Assembly: GCF_038443385.1 (NCBI RefSeq)
Contig: NZ_CP151726.1
Coordinates: 7,626,001 to 7,690,000, forward strand
DNA from: Stieleria varia
GTDB taxonomy: Bacteria; Planctomycetota; Planctomycetia; Pirellulales; Pirellulaceae
DNA: 64,000 nt
Reading direction: 5' to 3'
The notes beneath the pieces are model-generated. The model was given only the letters and a program-made list of their open reading frames with translations. It had not been told where the DNA came from and made no database searches. Below, piece after piece: positions 1 to 8,770 of the stretch. The position numbers and the translations under genes were made by a program. Numbering within the stretch: position 1 is the stretch's first letter; each line of letters begins with the position of its first letter.

Positions 1-1
1 C

Positions 2-2080
2 GATGGTCACTGGACTCAATGGCGTGACGACGACTTGAATCCATTGACCCGAAACGCGTTTCACGCGATCGCGGTGGATGATGAACGCCAAGCATTTCGG
101 CCCATTCTGTGGACCGAGTTTGACAAGCCGGACGCGTCTGTGGCAACCGATGACGATTTGGATCAAACACGTCCTCCCGTCGGAACGCGAAAAAAGAACG
201 TGAATGTCCAGCAGGTATGGTTCGCCGGAATGCATGCCAATGTCGGTGGAGGCTATGCCAAAGACGACCTCGCCTATGTGTCACTCAAATGGATGATGGA
301 TCGGGCCGAGGAAGCCGGACTTGTTTTCGAAGCGAACACGCGTCGCCGATACGAAGACAATGCGGATCCGCTCAGCCAGATCGCGGACTCCCGCAGTGGA
401 CTGGCGTTGTACTATCGCTACAAACCTCGCTCGGTCGAAAAACTGTCTGCTCAAGTCGGCTTGACCTATCAGAACGACGAACGCAAGCCAAAAATTCATA
501 CCTCGGTCTTGCAGCGCATTGAAAACGGAACAGACCAATATGCCCCGATCGGCCTGCCAAGCCCCGATCACTATGTCGAAGTCGACGAAGCGGCTGGCAC
601 CCTGGAGCAGCAGATCCGTGCACAGACAACGACGCAAATCGAGGATTCATTCTTTCGTGACCCAACGCTCCGCGGTAGCGTGCCAACTGCGTCCTCGACC
701 GAATATCGATGGAAACAACGAAGCCGACCTGAGGAGGAGGTGACTCGATCGACTCTTCAAAAGTCCACCGCAAGTGAGACGCTGCGTGACGAATCAACAG
801 CGGTGGACCCTGCCTGCCCGGAAGAAACTCGCCGCCAGGCACTGCGGATCACGTACGGCTACACACGGATTCGACGAGGATTGTACTACGCGTTCTTTAC
901 GCTCACGATTGCGTTCCTCGTGGTCGGTGTCACGTCCAAACGCCCCGGACTCTTGGCCCCCATCGACAACTTCTTCTATCATGGTGTTGCCCGCGTGACA
1001 GACGCGTTCCACGAGATCAATCCCCTAGGGCCGATCCCGCTGATCGTACTCACGCCGCCTTTGATCGCGTTGGCAGTGATCTCATACCGATCTCGCAAAC
1101 GGGTTTTGGCGCAAGACGAACTCGATGACCAACTCACAGAATTGGCTGATCCGAATCCGATTCGGACCATTTTCTTAAACGCCGCGGGCTTCATGATTCT
1201 CGCCCTGATCCTGCGTCCGTTGGCGCACTGGGTGACCACAGCCTTGATCCCGGTCGCGGGTGAGCAACTGGTCGGAGTTCTTGGTTCCCCCACTTGCTTT
1301 GCGATCTTCGCCGCGTTGTTCTACGGAGTGATCAAACTCAATGCTTTCTGTCGCAATCGGATGCGGCTATGGAGTGTCTACGCTTGGAGAGTGTCCCAGC
1401 GGATCATTGTGCGTAAAGAACTCTCACCCGACCGGTACGACCGTTTCGCCGGACGTTTTACCGAGCGCAGCCCATGGATCAAGTTCTTTGACCACATCGT
1501 CGTCCCCACGGTCGCCTTCTCGATTCTGAGTGTGGCCTTGGCATTTCCGATCTGGATCACGATTCGCGACATAGTGTTGCGAATGCGAATCCAGAGTGCA
1601 GACGCGACATCAGTGAGCATGGCCGACATTCCTGCCGGCATCCAAGGCATTGAGTCAAAAGCTTTTCAACTCTCCTTTGTCACCTCCGACATCCTTGACA
1701 CGGAACTGACTGTCGATCCGCGTGTGATGTATGTCTTGGCGATCCAGAGAGGCCTAACAGAGGAGACGCAATGGAAGGACCGAACGCAACCCATCGATGC
1801 AGACGGCGTGATCGCACCAGAAAATCTGAATGCCTTGCAGCGGCTATCAACCCCACTGAAACGAAATCCGGCTGCCGCTTACTTTCAACTCGTTGCCAGT
1901 GTCGACGATCCCGCAGAGATGCCATTTGTGATCACGCCCGGCATCCCGTTTTCGGTTCCACGCCGAGGAAGGTTGTATCTCAGCGTCAATGACGTCCCCG
2001 GTTTCTATTTCAACAATCAGGGAACCGCAACCGTCTGGATCTGGCCACTGGCAAAGAGCACCGAACATCAAACCCCGTAG
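2..2080 (+). CDS. Tle1-like (DUF2235) phospholipase/hydrolase with C-terminal membrane domain, 5' end outside window
   Basis: The reading frame is open to the left edge, so the N-terminus, including the nucleophile-elbow region expected in this family, is missing. The visible start carries the typical end of the DUF2235 catalytic domain: a stretch reading AFHAIAVDDERQAFRPILW and, about 50 residues later, VWFAGMHANVGGGY, which holds the family's conserved His. The C-terminal half has about five hydrophobic segments (for example GLYYAFFTLTIAFLVVG and IVVPTVAFSILSVALAF), so the protein is probably anchored in the inner membrane. Known members include type VI secretion phospholipase effectors (Tle1), but many planctomycete homologues have no secretion genes nearby and none is visible here. 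Inference: lipid or ester hydrolase at the membrane. Family is fairly certain; substrate unknown. Confidence 0.8.
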   Translation, partial: DGHWTQWRDDDLNPLTRNAFHAIAVDDERQAFRPILWTEFDKPDASVATDDDLDQTRPPVGTRKKNVNVQQVWFAGMHANVGGGYAKDDLAYVSLKWMMDRAEEAGLVFEANTRRRYEDNADPLSQIADSRSGLALYYRYKPRSVEKLSAQVGLTYQNDERKPKIHTSVLQRIENGTDQYAPIGLPSPDHYVEVDEAAGTLEQQIRAQTTTQIEDSFFRDPTLRGSVPTASSTEYRWKQRSRPEEEVTRSTLQKSTASETLRDESTAVDPACPEETRRQALRITYGYTRIRRGLYYAFFTLTIAFLVVGVTSKRPGLLAPIDNFFYHGVARVTDAFHEINPLGPIPLIVLTPPLIALAVISYRSRKRVLAQDELDDQLTELADPNPIRTIFLNAAGFMILALILRPLAHWVTTALIPVAGEQLVGVLGSPTCFAIFAALFYGVIKLNAFCRNRMRLWSVYAWRVSQRIIVRKELSPDRYDRFAGRFTERSPWIKFFDHIVVPTVAFSILSVALAFPIWITIRDIVLRMRIQSADATSVSMADIPAGIQGIESKAFQLSFVTSDILDTELTVDPRVMYVLAIQRGLTEETQWKDRTQPIDADGVIAPENLNALQRLSTPLKRNPAAAYFQLVASVDDPAEMPFVITPGIPFSVPRRGRLYLSVNDVPGFYFNNQGTATVWIWPLAKSTEHQTP

Positions 2081-2117
2081 TGCAACGCTGTAAAACACTC
2101 TGACGGTCAAAAATACT

Positions 2118-2171
2118 AGCACGAAGCGCAAGCGAGTGAATTTGGCGACTCACTCGCTTGCGCTTCGTGCT
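2118..2171. repeat. 22-bp perfect inverted repeat (hairpin) after the Tle1-like gene
   Basis: Arms at 2118-2139 and 2150-2171 are perfectly complementary with a 10-nt loop. The hairpin lies 38 nt after the stop codon of the preceding gene. No U-tract follows, so it is not a classic intrinsic terminator; it could be a REP-like element, a terminator, or both. Confidence 0.85.
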
Positions 2172-2190
2172 GGTATGTTCCGCGTAGCCC

Positions 2191-2218
2191 GTAATGGGAT
2201 TCGCCAGAATTCCCCTCC
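2191..2218 (+). repeat. 28-bp dispersed repeat, copy 1
   Basis: This sequence (core GGGATTCGCCAGAATTCCCC) recurs at 11994-12021 in the same orientation and at about 12197-12225 inverted. It can fold into a small imperfect hairpin (GGGATTC against GAATTCCC with one bulged base). Confidence 0.85.
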
Positions 2219-2267
2219 ACAACACATCTCCCCCAAACCAAAAAGATGATTCGTTACGCACCGTTCG

Positions 2268-2981
2268 CTACCACCCCCGGGCCTGCAGTCGTTTCGCAAC
2301 TTCAAATTTCAACGGGCCAGCGGCCATTCCGAACGCCAAGCGATAGTTGGCTCTTGCTTTCTTCAGATCGCCTTCGGCCTCGGCGCGTTGTCCGCGATTG
2401 AAAACCTCCAACGCCCTGGTTTGCTGTGCATCCGCATTGGCTTGCATTCGTTGTTGCAAGTATTGATTCTGTGCCGCGGTGTAGGCTTGTTCTGTCGCTC
2501 GCATTTGTTCCAGCGGTTGGCCATAGCCGCCACCGGAGACCACGGGAGTGACCCCGGTGACAAATGGGCGAATGGTCTGGCTGGAAATGGAGCCCGGATA
2601 GCCGTTCATGGTCGTCAGCGACGGGGTGGTCGATGAGATTGATCGGCTACTTCCTTGCGCGAAGTTCAATCCGAGACTGCCGCGGATCGGTCCGCTGCCG
2701 AAACCAATGCCTGTACGCAAACCGGAATTGGGATCCGGATTTCCGAATGGTGCCTGAACATTTCCACCGCCAAAGTTGGCTTGAAAATTGGGTCCCCCGA
2801 TAGACCACTGAACTCCGTTCTGCTCATGGAAAGAAGAACCGATTTGTTGAAACGGAGCCTGCGTGGTGATCATTTGTGCCGACGCGACTTGAGTGCTCAG
2901 CACCATCACAAGTGCAGCGCACAGCATCGCAGGCATCGTTGCATTGAGCGCACGTCGTTGCTTGGGCGCATTATTGTTCAT
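2268..2981 (-). CDS. Secreted hypothetical protein
   Basis: About 237 residues from the ATG at 2981. I prefer this start to the longer frame because it begins MNNN followed by basic residues and a clean signal peptide (MLCAALVMVLSTQVASA). The mature part is rich in Gly, Gln, Ser and Asn (residues about 40-160). The C-terminal 70 residues form a charged, probably helical segment (ALEVFNRGQRAEAEGDLKKA) that resembles a single TPR-like helix pair. No catalytic motif is seen. It probably acts in the periplasm or at the surface. I do not recognise a named family; the composition suits a planctomycete-specific exported protein. Confidence 0.65.
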   Translation of the reverse strand: MNNNAPKQRRALNATMPAMLCAALVMVLSTQVASAQMITTQAPFQQIGSSFHEQNGVQWSIGGPNFQANFGGGNVQAPFGNPDPNSGLRTGIGFGSGPIRGSLGLNFAQGSSRSISSTTPSLTTMNGYPGSISSQTIRPFVTGVTPVVSGGGYGQPLEQMRATEQAYTAAQNQYLQQRMQANADAQQTRALEVFNRGQRAEAEGDLKKARANYRLAFGMAAGPLKFEVAKRLQARGW

Positions 2982-3158
2982 GATCAATGATTCTCCGCTG
3001 AGAGGGCATCGCAAGACGGTCGAGTTTCATTATCAGGCATCGGGACAAGAAAAACAAATCGAATCGATGGCTTTCGCGATCTCGTCCAAGGAAATGAAAA
3101 AACGCCGCGTCGAATGAATCGACACGGCGTCTTCGATAGCTACACAGCGAGGGAGAGA

Positions 3159-4004
3159 TCACTCGGACTCGGGACGACGTGGTCGCTCTCCGCCTGGTTG
3201 ACCTTCTCGGTCGCCCCCACGACCTCGGAATTGTGGGCGGTCGCCTTCGCCGCCACGAGCCATTCTTGCTTCTGCCATCTTTGTAAGTTCGGCCTTGGAC
3301 AGTTTGCCGTCGCCATCGGAGTCGGCACGATCAATCATGGCAGCCATTCGCTCGGGCAGTTCATCGGCGGTCAGGCTTCCGTCATTGTTTTTGTCCATTT
3401 GCAGCATACGTTGCACGGCCCCCTCGACAGACGCTTCCCCACCGGGACCGCGACCTTCTGGGCCGCCAGGACCGCGACCACCAGGTCCACGACCTTCTGG
3501 GCCGCCAGGTCCACGACCTTCTGGGCCACGACCTTCTGGTCCACCAGGGCCACGTCCTTCCGGGCCACCGGGACCGCGACCTGGGAATTCGGGACGCAGT
3601 TCTTCGGCGGTCAGTTGACCGTCACTGTTTTTGTCCAGGGTGCGAAGGGCGACGGCGGCGTTGTCGATTTCTGACTTGGAGATCTTGCCGTCATGGTCTG
3701 CGTCCAAGGCAGCCAGTACGGGCATCATCCGCATCATCATTTCCGGACCGCCACCTGGGCCACCCGGACCGCCGAATCCACGAGGACCTCCCGGTCCACG
3801 GTCACCGTCGCGCGGACCGCCAGGACCTCGATCACCGTCGCGCGGACCGCCAGGGCCTCGATCACCGTCACGGGGGCCACGCTCCGCTCCGCGGTCACCG
3901 TCGCGTGGTCCTCGTTCTCGTTCGCCGTCTTGAGCGATTGTGGTTCCGGCCATCGCGGCCGCCAACAAACCTGGGATCAACAGGGCTCGTGTTTTCTTGA
4001 ACAT
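3159..4004 (-). CDS. Secreted EF-hand protein with Gly/Pro/Arg-rich linkers
   Basis: About 281 residues from the ATG at 4004 ([20 protein letters not shown], a signal peptide). Four canonical EF-hand calcium loops are visible: [27 protein letters not shown] and DSDGDGKLS. They sit in two pairs, separated and preceded by low-complexity repeats ([10 protein letters not shown] and GGPEGRGP units). Secreted EF-hand proteins of this kind are abundant in planctomycetes; the role is presumed to be calcium binding or calcium-dependent adhesion outside the cytoplasm. The repeats probably expand and contract by slippage, so the length may vary between strains. The downstream gene on the same strand starts nearly 150 nt away; no strong operon evidence. 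Confidence 0.85.
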   Translation of the reverse strand: MFKKTRALLIPGLLAAAMAGTTIAQDGERERGPRDGDRGAERGPRDGDRGPGGPRDGDRGPGGPRDGDRGPGGPRGFGGPGGPGGGPEMMMRMMPVLAALDADHDGKISKSEIDNAAVALRTLDKNSDGQLTAEELRPEFPGRGPGGPEGRGPGGPEGRGPEGRGPGGPEGRGPGGRGPGGPEGRGPGGEASVEGAVQRMLQMDKNNDGSLTADELPERMAAMIDRADSDGDGKLSKAELTKMAEARMARGGEGDRPQFRGRGGDREGQPGGERPRRPESE

Positions 4005-4093
4005 GGGGAATTGTCTCTTGGAGCAAAAGGGTTGGGGGGAAGGAATGCTGCTACGAGTTAGTACGGAAAACGGTCGCGATCGGCGACCGATCA

Positions 4094-4753
4094 TCAGCCA
4101 TCTTTTGGCGTCTTGCCCAAAACGATGTCAAAATTTGCAGTCAGTTCACCCAGGGTGGACTCCGCCATCGGCTTGAAATCCACCAAAATGGACTTCAACG
4201 CCTCGGGGTCACGGATGCGTTTCACCAAACCGTCTGTGTCGTTCTGTTTTTCGCCAGCAATCAGCATTTGAGTCGTCAGGACTCGCTTGCCGGATTGGCT
4301 GACGGCAAAGTGGATGTGTGGCGTGCGACCGGGGTATGGCACCGGTTTGATCGTTCGGAAGTAGTAGCGCCCAGCGGAGTCGGTCAAAAATCGACCGTAT
4401 CCTTGGAAATTTCCGTCGCGACGTTCGCGATTGCTGCTGCCGGTGTGCAAATAGGCTCCCTGATTGTCGACTTGCCATATCTCCACATACGCATTGCGAA
4501 CGGGAGATCCACTGGCCGTCAACACTTTTCCTGTTAAATGTGTGATCTCGCCGACGGCAGGTGTGATCGCGTCGTTGATGACCAGCAGATCGTTGTCTGT
4601 ATCCAAAGGCAACTTGTCTGGGTAAAACGGACCTTCTGTCATCGCAGCCGTCTGCACCAACTGCTCCGCAAATAGGCCACGCGTGGTCATCATCGCCGAC
4701 GCAGCGATGCCCGCGGTGAGCGCTTGACGCCGATTGAACGTTGAGATGTTCAC
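4094..4753 (-). CDS. Intradiol ring-cleavage dioxygenase-like protein, Tat-type signal
   Basis: The frame opens with TTG at 4771, but a GTG at 4753 has AAGGA eight bases upstream and gives MNISTFNRRQALTAG, a typical Tat leader, so I take 4753 (about 219 residues). Residues after the leader match the intradiol dioxygenase fold: the TEGPFYPD start, a carbohydrate-like beta sandwich (GKVLTASGSPVRNAYVEIWQ), GYGRFLTD, and PGRTPHIHF. The two His of HIH and the Tyr residues are the expected Fe(III) ligands of protocatechuate 3,4-dioxygenase-type enzymes. The protein is shorter than dedicated catechol dioxygenases and has a Tat signal, so an exported enzyme acting on aromatic or phenolic substrates is likely; the substrate is unknown. 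Confidence 0.8.
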   Translation of the reverse strand: MNISTFNRRQALTAGIAASAMMTTRGLFAEQLVQTAAMTEGPFYPDKLPLDTDNDLLVINDAITPAVGEITHLTGKVLTASGSPVRNAYVEIWQVDNQGAYLHTGSSNRERRDGNFQGYGRFLTDSAGRYYFRTIKPVPYPGRTPHIHFAVSQSGKRVLTTQMLIAGEKQNDTDGLVKRIRDPEALKSILVDFKPMAESTLGELTANFDIVLGKTPKDG

Positions 4754-4923
4754 AAAGAAATTCCTTGACAAGAGAGTAGAAACGTTATTGTTGTAACGAT
4801 TACTGGCAGCGAAAGTTTCGTTGGATTCTCGCTGCCGACACTGGCAACCACTGTAAAACGCCCCATCGACGCCGCATTTGCCAACCCCTATCTGTCAGCC
4901 AACCAACAGCGCAGGACATTTTC

Positions 4924-5133
4924 ATGGGCGACGAAAAGACATTTGATACCGACGGGATGTACGTGTGTGACCACTGCGGTGAAGAAATCGTGATTCCGTT
5001 GGATCCGATGGCAGGTTCGCACCAGGACTATGTGGAAGATTGCCCGGTTTGCTGCCATCCCAGCGTGATCCACGTGGACTGGGACGACGAGACCGCCCGC
5101 GTCTGGGCCGAGTCCGAGCAAGACCGATACTAG
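4924..5133 (+). CDS. CPXCG motif-containing cysteine-rich protein
   Basis: A 69-residue cytoplasmic protein with two Cys pairs, CDHCG near residue 15 and CPVCC near residue 40, and an acidic C-terminus (IHVDWDDETARVWAESEQD). This matches the small Cys_rich_CPXG family of predicted zinc-binding proteins, whose function is unknown. It stands alone on the plus strand between minus-strand genes. The next feature, a 20-bp-arm hairpin, lies about 20 nt after the stop codon. Confidence 0.85.
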   Translation: MGDEKTFDTDGMYVCDHCGEEIVIPLDPMAGSHQDYVEDCPVCCHPSVIHVDWDDETARVWAESEQDRY

Positions 5134-5155
5134 ACGCGGATTATTCATCAGCCGG

Positions 5156-5211
5156 CACGCGATAGCGTCCGGTTCCCGAGTATAGGCGTGAGAACCGGAC
5201 GCTATCGCGTG
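5156..5211. repeat. Hairpin with 20-bp perfect arms
   Basis: Arms 5156-5175 (CACGCGATAGCGTCCGGTTC) and 5192-5211 are exact reverse complements around a 16-nt loop. A single-arm relative lies at 24300-24319 with one mismatch, also followed by a similar CTATACTC stretch. REP-like or terminator-like. Confidence 0.85.
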
Positions 5212-5286
5212 GCGGCTCATATGCGCAGACTGTTTTCATACCAATACGCGCAAACCGTTTCGTGCAAACGCATTGCGAAACCCGCA

Positions 5287-5313
5287 GTGAGTCGCGTGAA
5301 TCATCCGGGCTAG
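5287..5313 (+). repeat. 27-bp dispersed repeat (GTGAGTCGCGTGAATCATCC core)
   Basis: The same 27 bases recur at 29370-29396, where they extend into a full palindrome. This copy has only one arm. Confidence 0.8.
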
Positions 5314-5339
5314 TAGTCTGAACCCCACGATTGCGCCGT

Positions 5340-6014
5340 CTACCGATACCAAGCTCTTAATCGGTCCGGCGAAACACCCATGCGGTACGCGATCTGGATC
5401 GTCCAATTGCGTGCCGTTTGACGCACGACTCCGCGACGCTGCCAACGGCGGGCATCCACAAGCACCGGGCCGGGCAACAGAAGGGCTCGACCAACTTTGC
5501 GGAGCCGTCGAGAGAACTCAACGTCCTCCATCAATGGTATCGCGGGAAAACCGCCGACCTGATGATACACCCGCCTGCGAACGAAAATCGCTTGGTCACC
5601 GAAAGGCATCTGACGCCATCGCACTCGCGCCGCGTTACCCGTCTCAAGCCATCGATAAAGCCATCCCGTCGCTTCAATGGACTGCTCAAACGCGCCCCAA
5701 ATCTGCTCCGCATCCAATTGCCTGATTTGATCAATGCACTGCACAGCCAAGCGATTGTCGGCGTGCAAGAACAATAGCCACTCGCTCGACGCCACCTCGG
5801 CACCCTTGGCCAATTGGATACCTCGTCCCGGCGACGACTCCACCACTTGATCAACTCCAGCGGCACGCGCGACAGCGATCGTTTGATCCTCACTGCCGCC
5901 GTCGGCAACGATGATTTCATCCGCTCCCGCATCGATCACCGATTGAATCGTCTCTGCGATCGAGCCTTCCTCTCGCAACGTCGGGATGATCACCGAAACG
6001 CTGTGAGACGTCAT
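5340..6014 (-). CDS. Family 2 glycosyltransferase (TIGR04283-like)
   Basis: About 224 residues. The ATG at 6014 overlaps the stop codon of the LptF/LptG gene as ATGA, a sign of translational coupling. The N-terminus SVSVIIPTLREEGSIAET, then EIIVADGGSEDQT (first acidic motif) and LLFLHADNRL (DxD-like HAD) are the GT-A fold features of the subgroup often found with radical-SAM/selenium-associated genes. GDQAIFVRR and LMEDVEFSRRL match the acceptor-side ED motif. It presumably transfers a sugar to a lipid or small acceptor at the cytoplasmic face; neighbours suggest a cell-envelope role. Confidence 0.85.
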   Translation of the reverse strand: MTSHSVSVIIPTLREEGSIAETIQSVIDAGADEIIVADGGSEDQTIAVARAAGVDQVVESSPGRGIQLAKGAEVASSEWLLFLHADNRLAVQCIDQIRQLDAEQIWGAFEQSIEATGWLYRWLETGNAARVRWRQMPFGDQAIFVRRRVYHQVGGFPAIPLMEDVEFSRRLRKVGRALLLPGPVLVDARRWQRRGVVRQTARNWTIQIAYRMGVSPDRLRAWYR

Positions 6015-7204
6015 AGCGAATGGGCTTCTCGCAATCGCACATACGCAAACGGCCCCAAGATGATCAGAGGCAGCCAAGCGGCGACGGCTGGCGAAACAAG
6101 GTAGCCGTTGCCTCCCATCGCGCTGGCAACGGTCTTGAGCACAAAGAATCCGATCACCGTTCCGATCGCGATACCGATCATCACAAACAGATTGCGTCCA
6201 CGGCGATTGATCACCAGTGGCAACCCGAGCAGGAAAAGCGAAAAGTCTAGGGGGACTCGGATCAGTCGCTCATGCAACAGCACGCGTGTCTTCATGCTGT
6301 TGTGTACGGCTGGATTTCGCAGACGCTTGACGAGCTCTGCGCTGGAGCACAATCGCGTGGACGACTGGTCCGTCTGCAAGATGTCCGTGTTGACCGTCGT
6401 TGCAACGAAACACTCACGCGTGCTCAACCAAACTTGATCCCGCGATGTCATCAACACCGGCCGATCGCCTGCAGCCAGTGACGGCAGCGAATCGATGTTC
6501 TCGGGATCCACCACGTTTTGCAACAAGTAACCTTCGGGATGTTCCTCGGTCGCCGCCATCCACTGCGCCGTATCGGCCATCAGCACATCGCCGTATCCAG
6601 GGAAATCGCCGTCGAGGCGGAAACTCGGCTCCAATACGAGACGACTTCGCGGCTTGATCGACTTGCCTTCCAGCAAAATCCCGTTGGCTTGATCGTAACT
6701 GGGCGAGATCAACTGCTCCGCATCGCCCGTCAAATCGCTGGCCTTGAGCGACAACGCGTCACGCATGTTGGGGATCAACAGTTCACGACTGGCCAACTGG
6801 ACCAAAACCAACACGGCGGCCGCAAAAATCATCGGACGAAAAATCCGACCATGCGAAATCCCGGCGGCCAACGTTGCCGTCAACTCTCCGGTCCCTCGTA
6901 GCCAACCGACAACGAACAAGAATGCCATCAATGAAATGATCGCGCCCGTCCAATCAAATAGCAGCACCATGTAGGGCCCGTAGTAACGTGCCATCACAGA
7001 CACCATCCCGCTGCCATCGGACGCCATTGCGAGCAACTGGTCCATCTTGGTGAATGCGTGAAAGACCACAAAAATGCCCCCCAATGAGCAAAAGCAAACC
7101 AAGACGGTTCGCAAATACAGCAACAGGACGTAGCGATCAATCTTGGTCACGTGGCGGAAAAGCGATTTGCTGGTAAAAAAGGGTGTGATTGGATTGCCGA
7201 TCAT
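6011..7204 (-). CDS. LptF/LptG-family permease
   Basis: About 397 residues from the ATG at 7204. A longer frame reaches 7318 and would overlap the 3' end of the kinase gene upstream, but the extra 38 residues do not look like an envelope protein start. The N-terminus KIDRYVLLLYLRTVLVCFCSLGGIFV is the usual start of LptF/LptG. TM segments 1-3 are followed by a large periplasmic domain (residues about 120-290) and TM 4-6 near the C-terminus (IRVPLDFSLFLLGLPLVINR, typical). The family forms the transmembrane part of the lipopolysaccharide-export ABC transporter. No partner or ATPase is seen here. Part of a pfk-lptG-glycosyltransferase run. Confidence 0.85.
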   Translation of the reverse strand: MIGNPITPFFTSKSLFRHVTKIDRYVLLLYLRTVLVCFCSLGGIFVVFHAFTKMDQLLAMASDGSGMVSVMARYYGPYMVLLFDWTGAIISLMAFLFVVGWLRGTGELTATLAAGISHGRIFRPMIFAAAVLVLVQLASRELLIPNMRDALSLKASDLTGDAEQLISPSYDQANGILLEGKSIKPRSRLVLEPSFRLDGDFPGYGDVLMADTAQWMAATEEHPEGYLLQNVVDPENIDSLPSLAAGDRPVLMTSRDQVWLSTRECFVATTVNTDILQTDQSSTRLCSSAELVKRLRNPAVHNSMKTRVLLHERLIRVPLDFSLFLLGLPLVINRRGRNLFVMIGIAIGTVIGFFVLKTVASAMGGNGYLVSPAVAAWLPLIILGPFAYVRLREAHSL

Positions 7205-7310
7205 CCTCAATCCCGGCGGACCATCGCAAGACCGAAGACACTGGTCCACCAATATCGCCCCAGAAATCAATCCTTCTGGACGAAAATCACCCACTTTTGC
7301 CGATCTGAGT

Positions 7311-8630
7311 TCAACCAAACCGCGGCGGCTGGCCGGTGGATTCCAAGACAGTCATCCAGAGGTCGCCGTTGGGGTCGACGCAGTTTCGCTCACGAATCGC
7401 CAACGACATCGGGACGTGAACAAATCGGGTGTGCCAACGACTGACGACCATCTTGGTCCGTCCACTCATCGCCGCATGCACCGCGTTGTGAGCCAACCTC
7501 GAACAGTAGACGCTGTCATACGGATTGGCCGGCACACTGCGGATCACATAGCTGGGGTCGATGTACTTGAGGTTCAAACACCAATCGTTTTCAGCAAAAT
7601 GTCGTTCGATCTCTGACTTGAGCCAGACACCGACGTCACCCAATCGCTGATTCCCCGACGCATCCGTTTGGTTGACACGTTGCATCAAGTGCTGTCCTGC
7701 GCCCTCGGCGACCACGATCACCGCATTGCCGCTTTGCCGAAGCCGTTGTTTCAGGCAAGCGAGCAAGCCGTGTTCTCCATCCAGCTCAAACGGCACCTCG
7801 GGGATCAACACAAAGTTTGCGTCGTTCACCGCCAAAGACGCATAGCAAGCGATGAAGCCACTGTGTCGACCCATCAGCTTGACCAACCCGACACCCTGGG
7901 GTGCCCCGCAAGCCTCCACATGCGCCGCGCGGACCGCGGAGGTGCCTTCCGCAATCGCGGTTTGAAAACCGAAACTCTGATCGGTGAACATGATGTCGTT
8001 GTCGATTGTCTTGGGTACTCCGATGACGGAGATCTCCAGTTGCCGCTTTGAAACCTCCTCTGCGATCGCCATCGCACCACGAATCGTGCCATCACCGCCG
8101 ATGACCATCAAAATATTGATCTCCATTTCCAATAGACGATCGACAATCTCGCTAGGATTCTGTTGACCACGCGATGATCCCAAAATGGTACCGCCGTGTT
8201 CATGAATGTCCTTGACCGAATCGGGAGTGAGTTCCACCGGCGGACGCTCCGAAGCTGACACCAGGCCTTGATATCCGTTGCAGAAACCAAAAACCGATTG
8301 GATCTGATAGCGCCGGGTGAACTCGTTGACCAAAGAACGAATGACGTTGTTCAGGCCGGGACACAGACCACCACAGGTCACAATTCCCGCTCGCGTTGTT
8401 GCGGGATCAAAGAAGATCTTTCGACGAGCACCCGCTGGCTCCAATCCGGTCAAAGCACGTCCCGATTGCAGCTCATCGCTCAATGACGAGACCGTGTTGT
8501 CGACCAAGATTCGATCGGACTCTTCGACGTAGTTGATCGAGTACTGACGGTAATCCAATAGAGGCGTTAGCGGAGACTCATACCGGCACTCTCCAAGTTG
8601 CTCGACTCGAATCTCGTCTTCGCTGTACAT
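7311..8630 (-). CDS. pfkA: ATP-dependent 6-phosphofructokinase, plant-like clade
   Basis: 439 residues from an ATG. Motifs: GGLCPGLN (87-94), GGDGT (178-182), PKTIDND (206-212) and MGRHSG (253-258). The Gly in GGDGT is associated with ATP use, whereas PPi enzymes carry Asp there. The Lys in PKTIDND is shared with PPi enzymes and with plant-type ATP enzymes. This combination points to the long plant-like ATP-PFK group, which has an N-terminal extension of about 80 residues as seen here. The reaction is phosphorylation of fructose 6-phosphate in glycolysis. It is the first gene of a leftward run with the LptF/LptG permease and a glycosyltransferase. ATP rather than PPi use is an inference from two residues. 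Confidence 0.9.
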   Translation of the reverse strand: MYSEDEIRVEQLGECRYESPLTPLLDYRQYSINYVEESDRILVDNTVSSLSDELQSGRALTGLEPAGARRKIFFDPATTRAGIVTCGGLCPGLNNVIRSLVNEFTRRYQIQSVFGFCNGYQGLVSASERPPVELTPDSVKDIHEHGGTILGSSRGQQNPSEIVDRLLEMEINILMVIGGDGTIRGAMAIAEEVSKRQLEISVIGVPKTIDNDIMFTDQSFGFQTAIAEGTSAVRAAHVEACGAPQGVGLVKLMGRHSGFIACYASLAVNDANFVLIPEVPFELDGEHGLLACLKQRLRQSGNAVIVVAEGAGQHLMQRVNQTDASGNQRLGDVGVWLKSEIERHFAENDWCLNLKYIDPSYVIRSVPANPYDSVYCSRLAHNAVHAAMSGRTKMVVSRWHTRFVHVPMSLAIRERNCVDPNGDLWMTVLESTGQPPRFG

Positions 8631-8770
8631 CAGATTGCGGCTTCGTCAAATGAAGGGAACCAAGTTGAAATCTCATCGCAGGGCTCAAGAAAAGCCAAAC
8701 GAGCGGTGAAGATCAAGCGACGAAAAATCAGGGGCGACGTTTCGGGAGTTCGGGACGCTCAATAGCGGCA

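Noticed and set aside
3295..3933. Proline-rich plus-strand ORFs
   Set aside because: They are the antisense of the Gly-rich repeats in the EF-hand gene.
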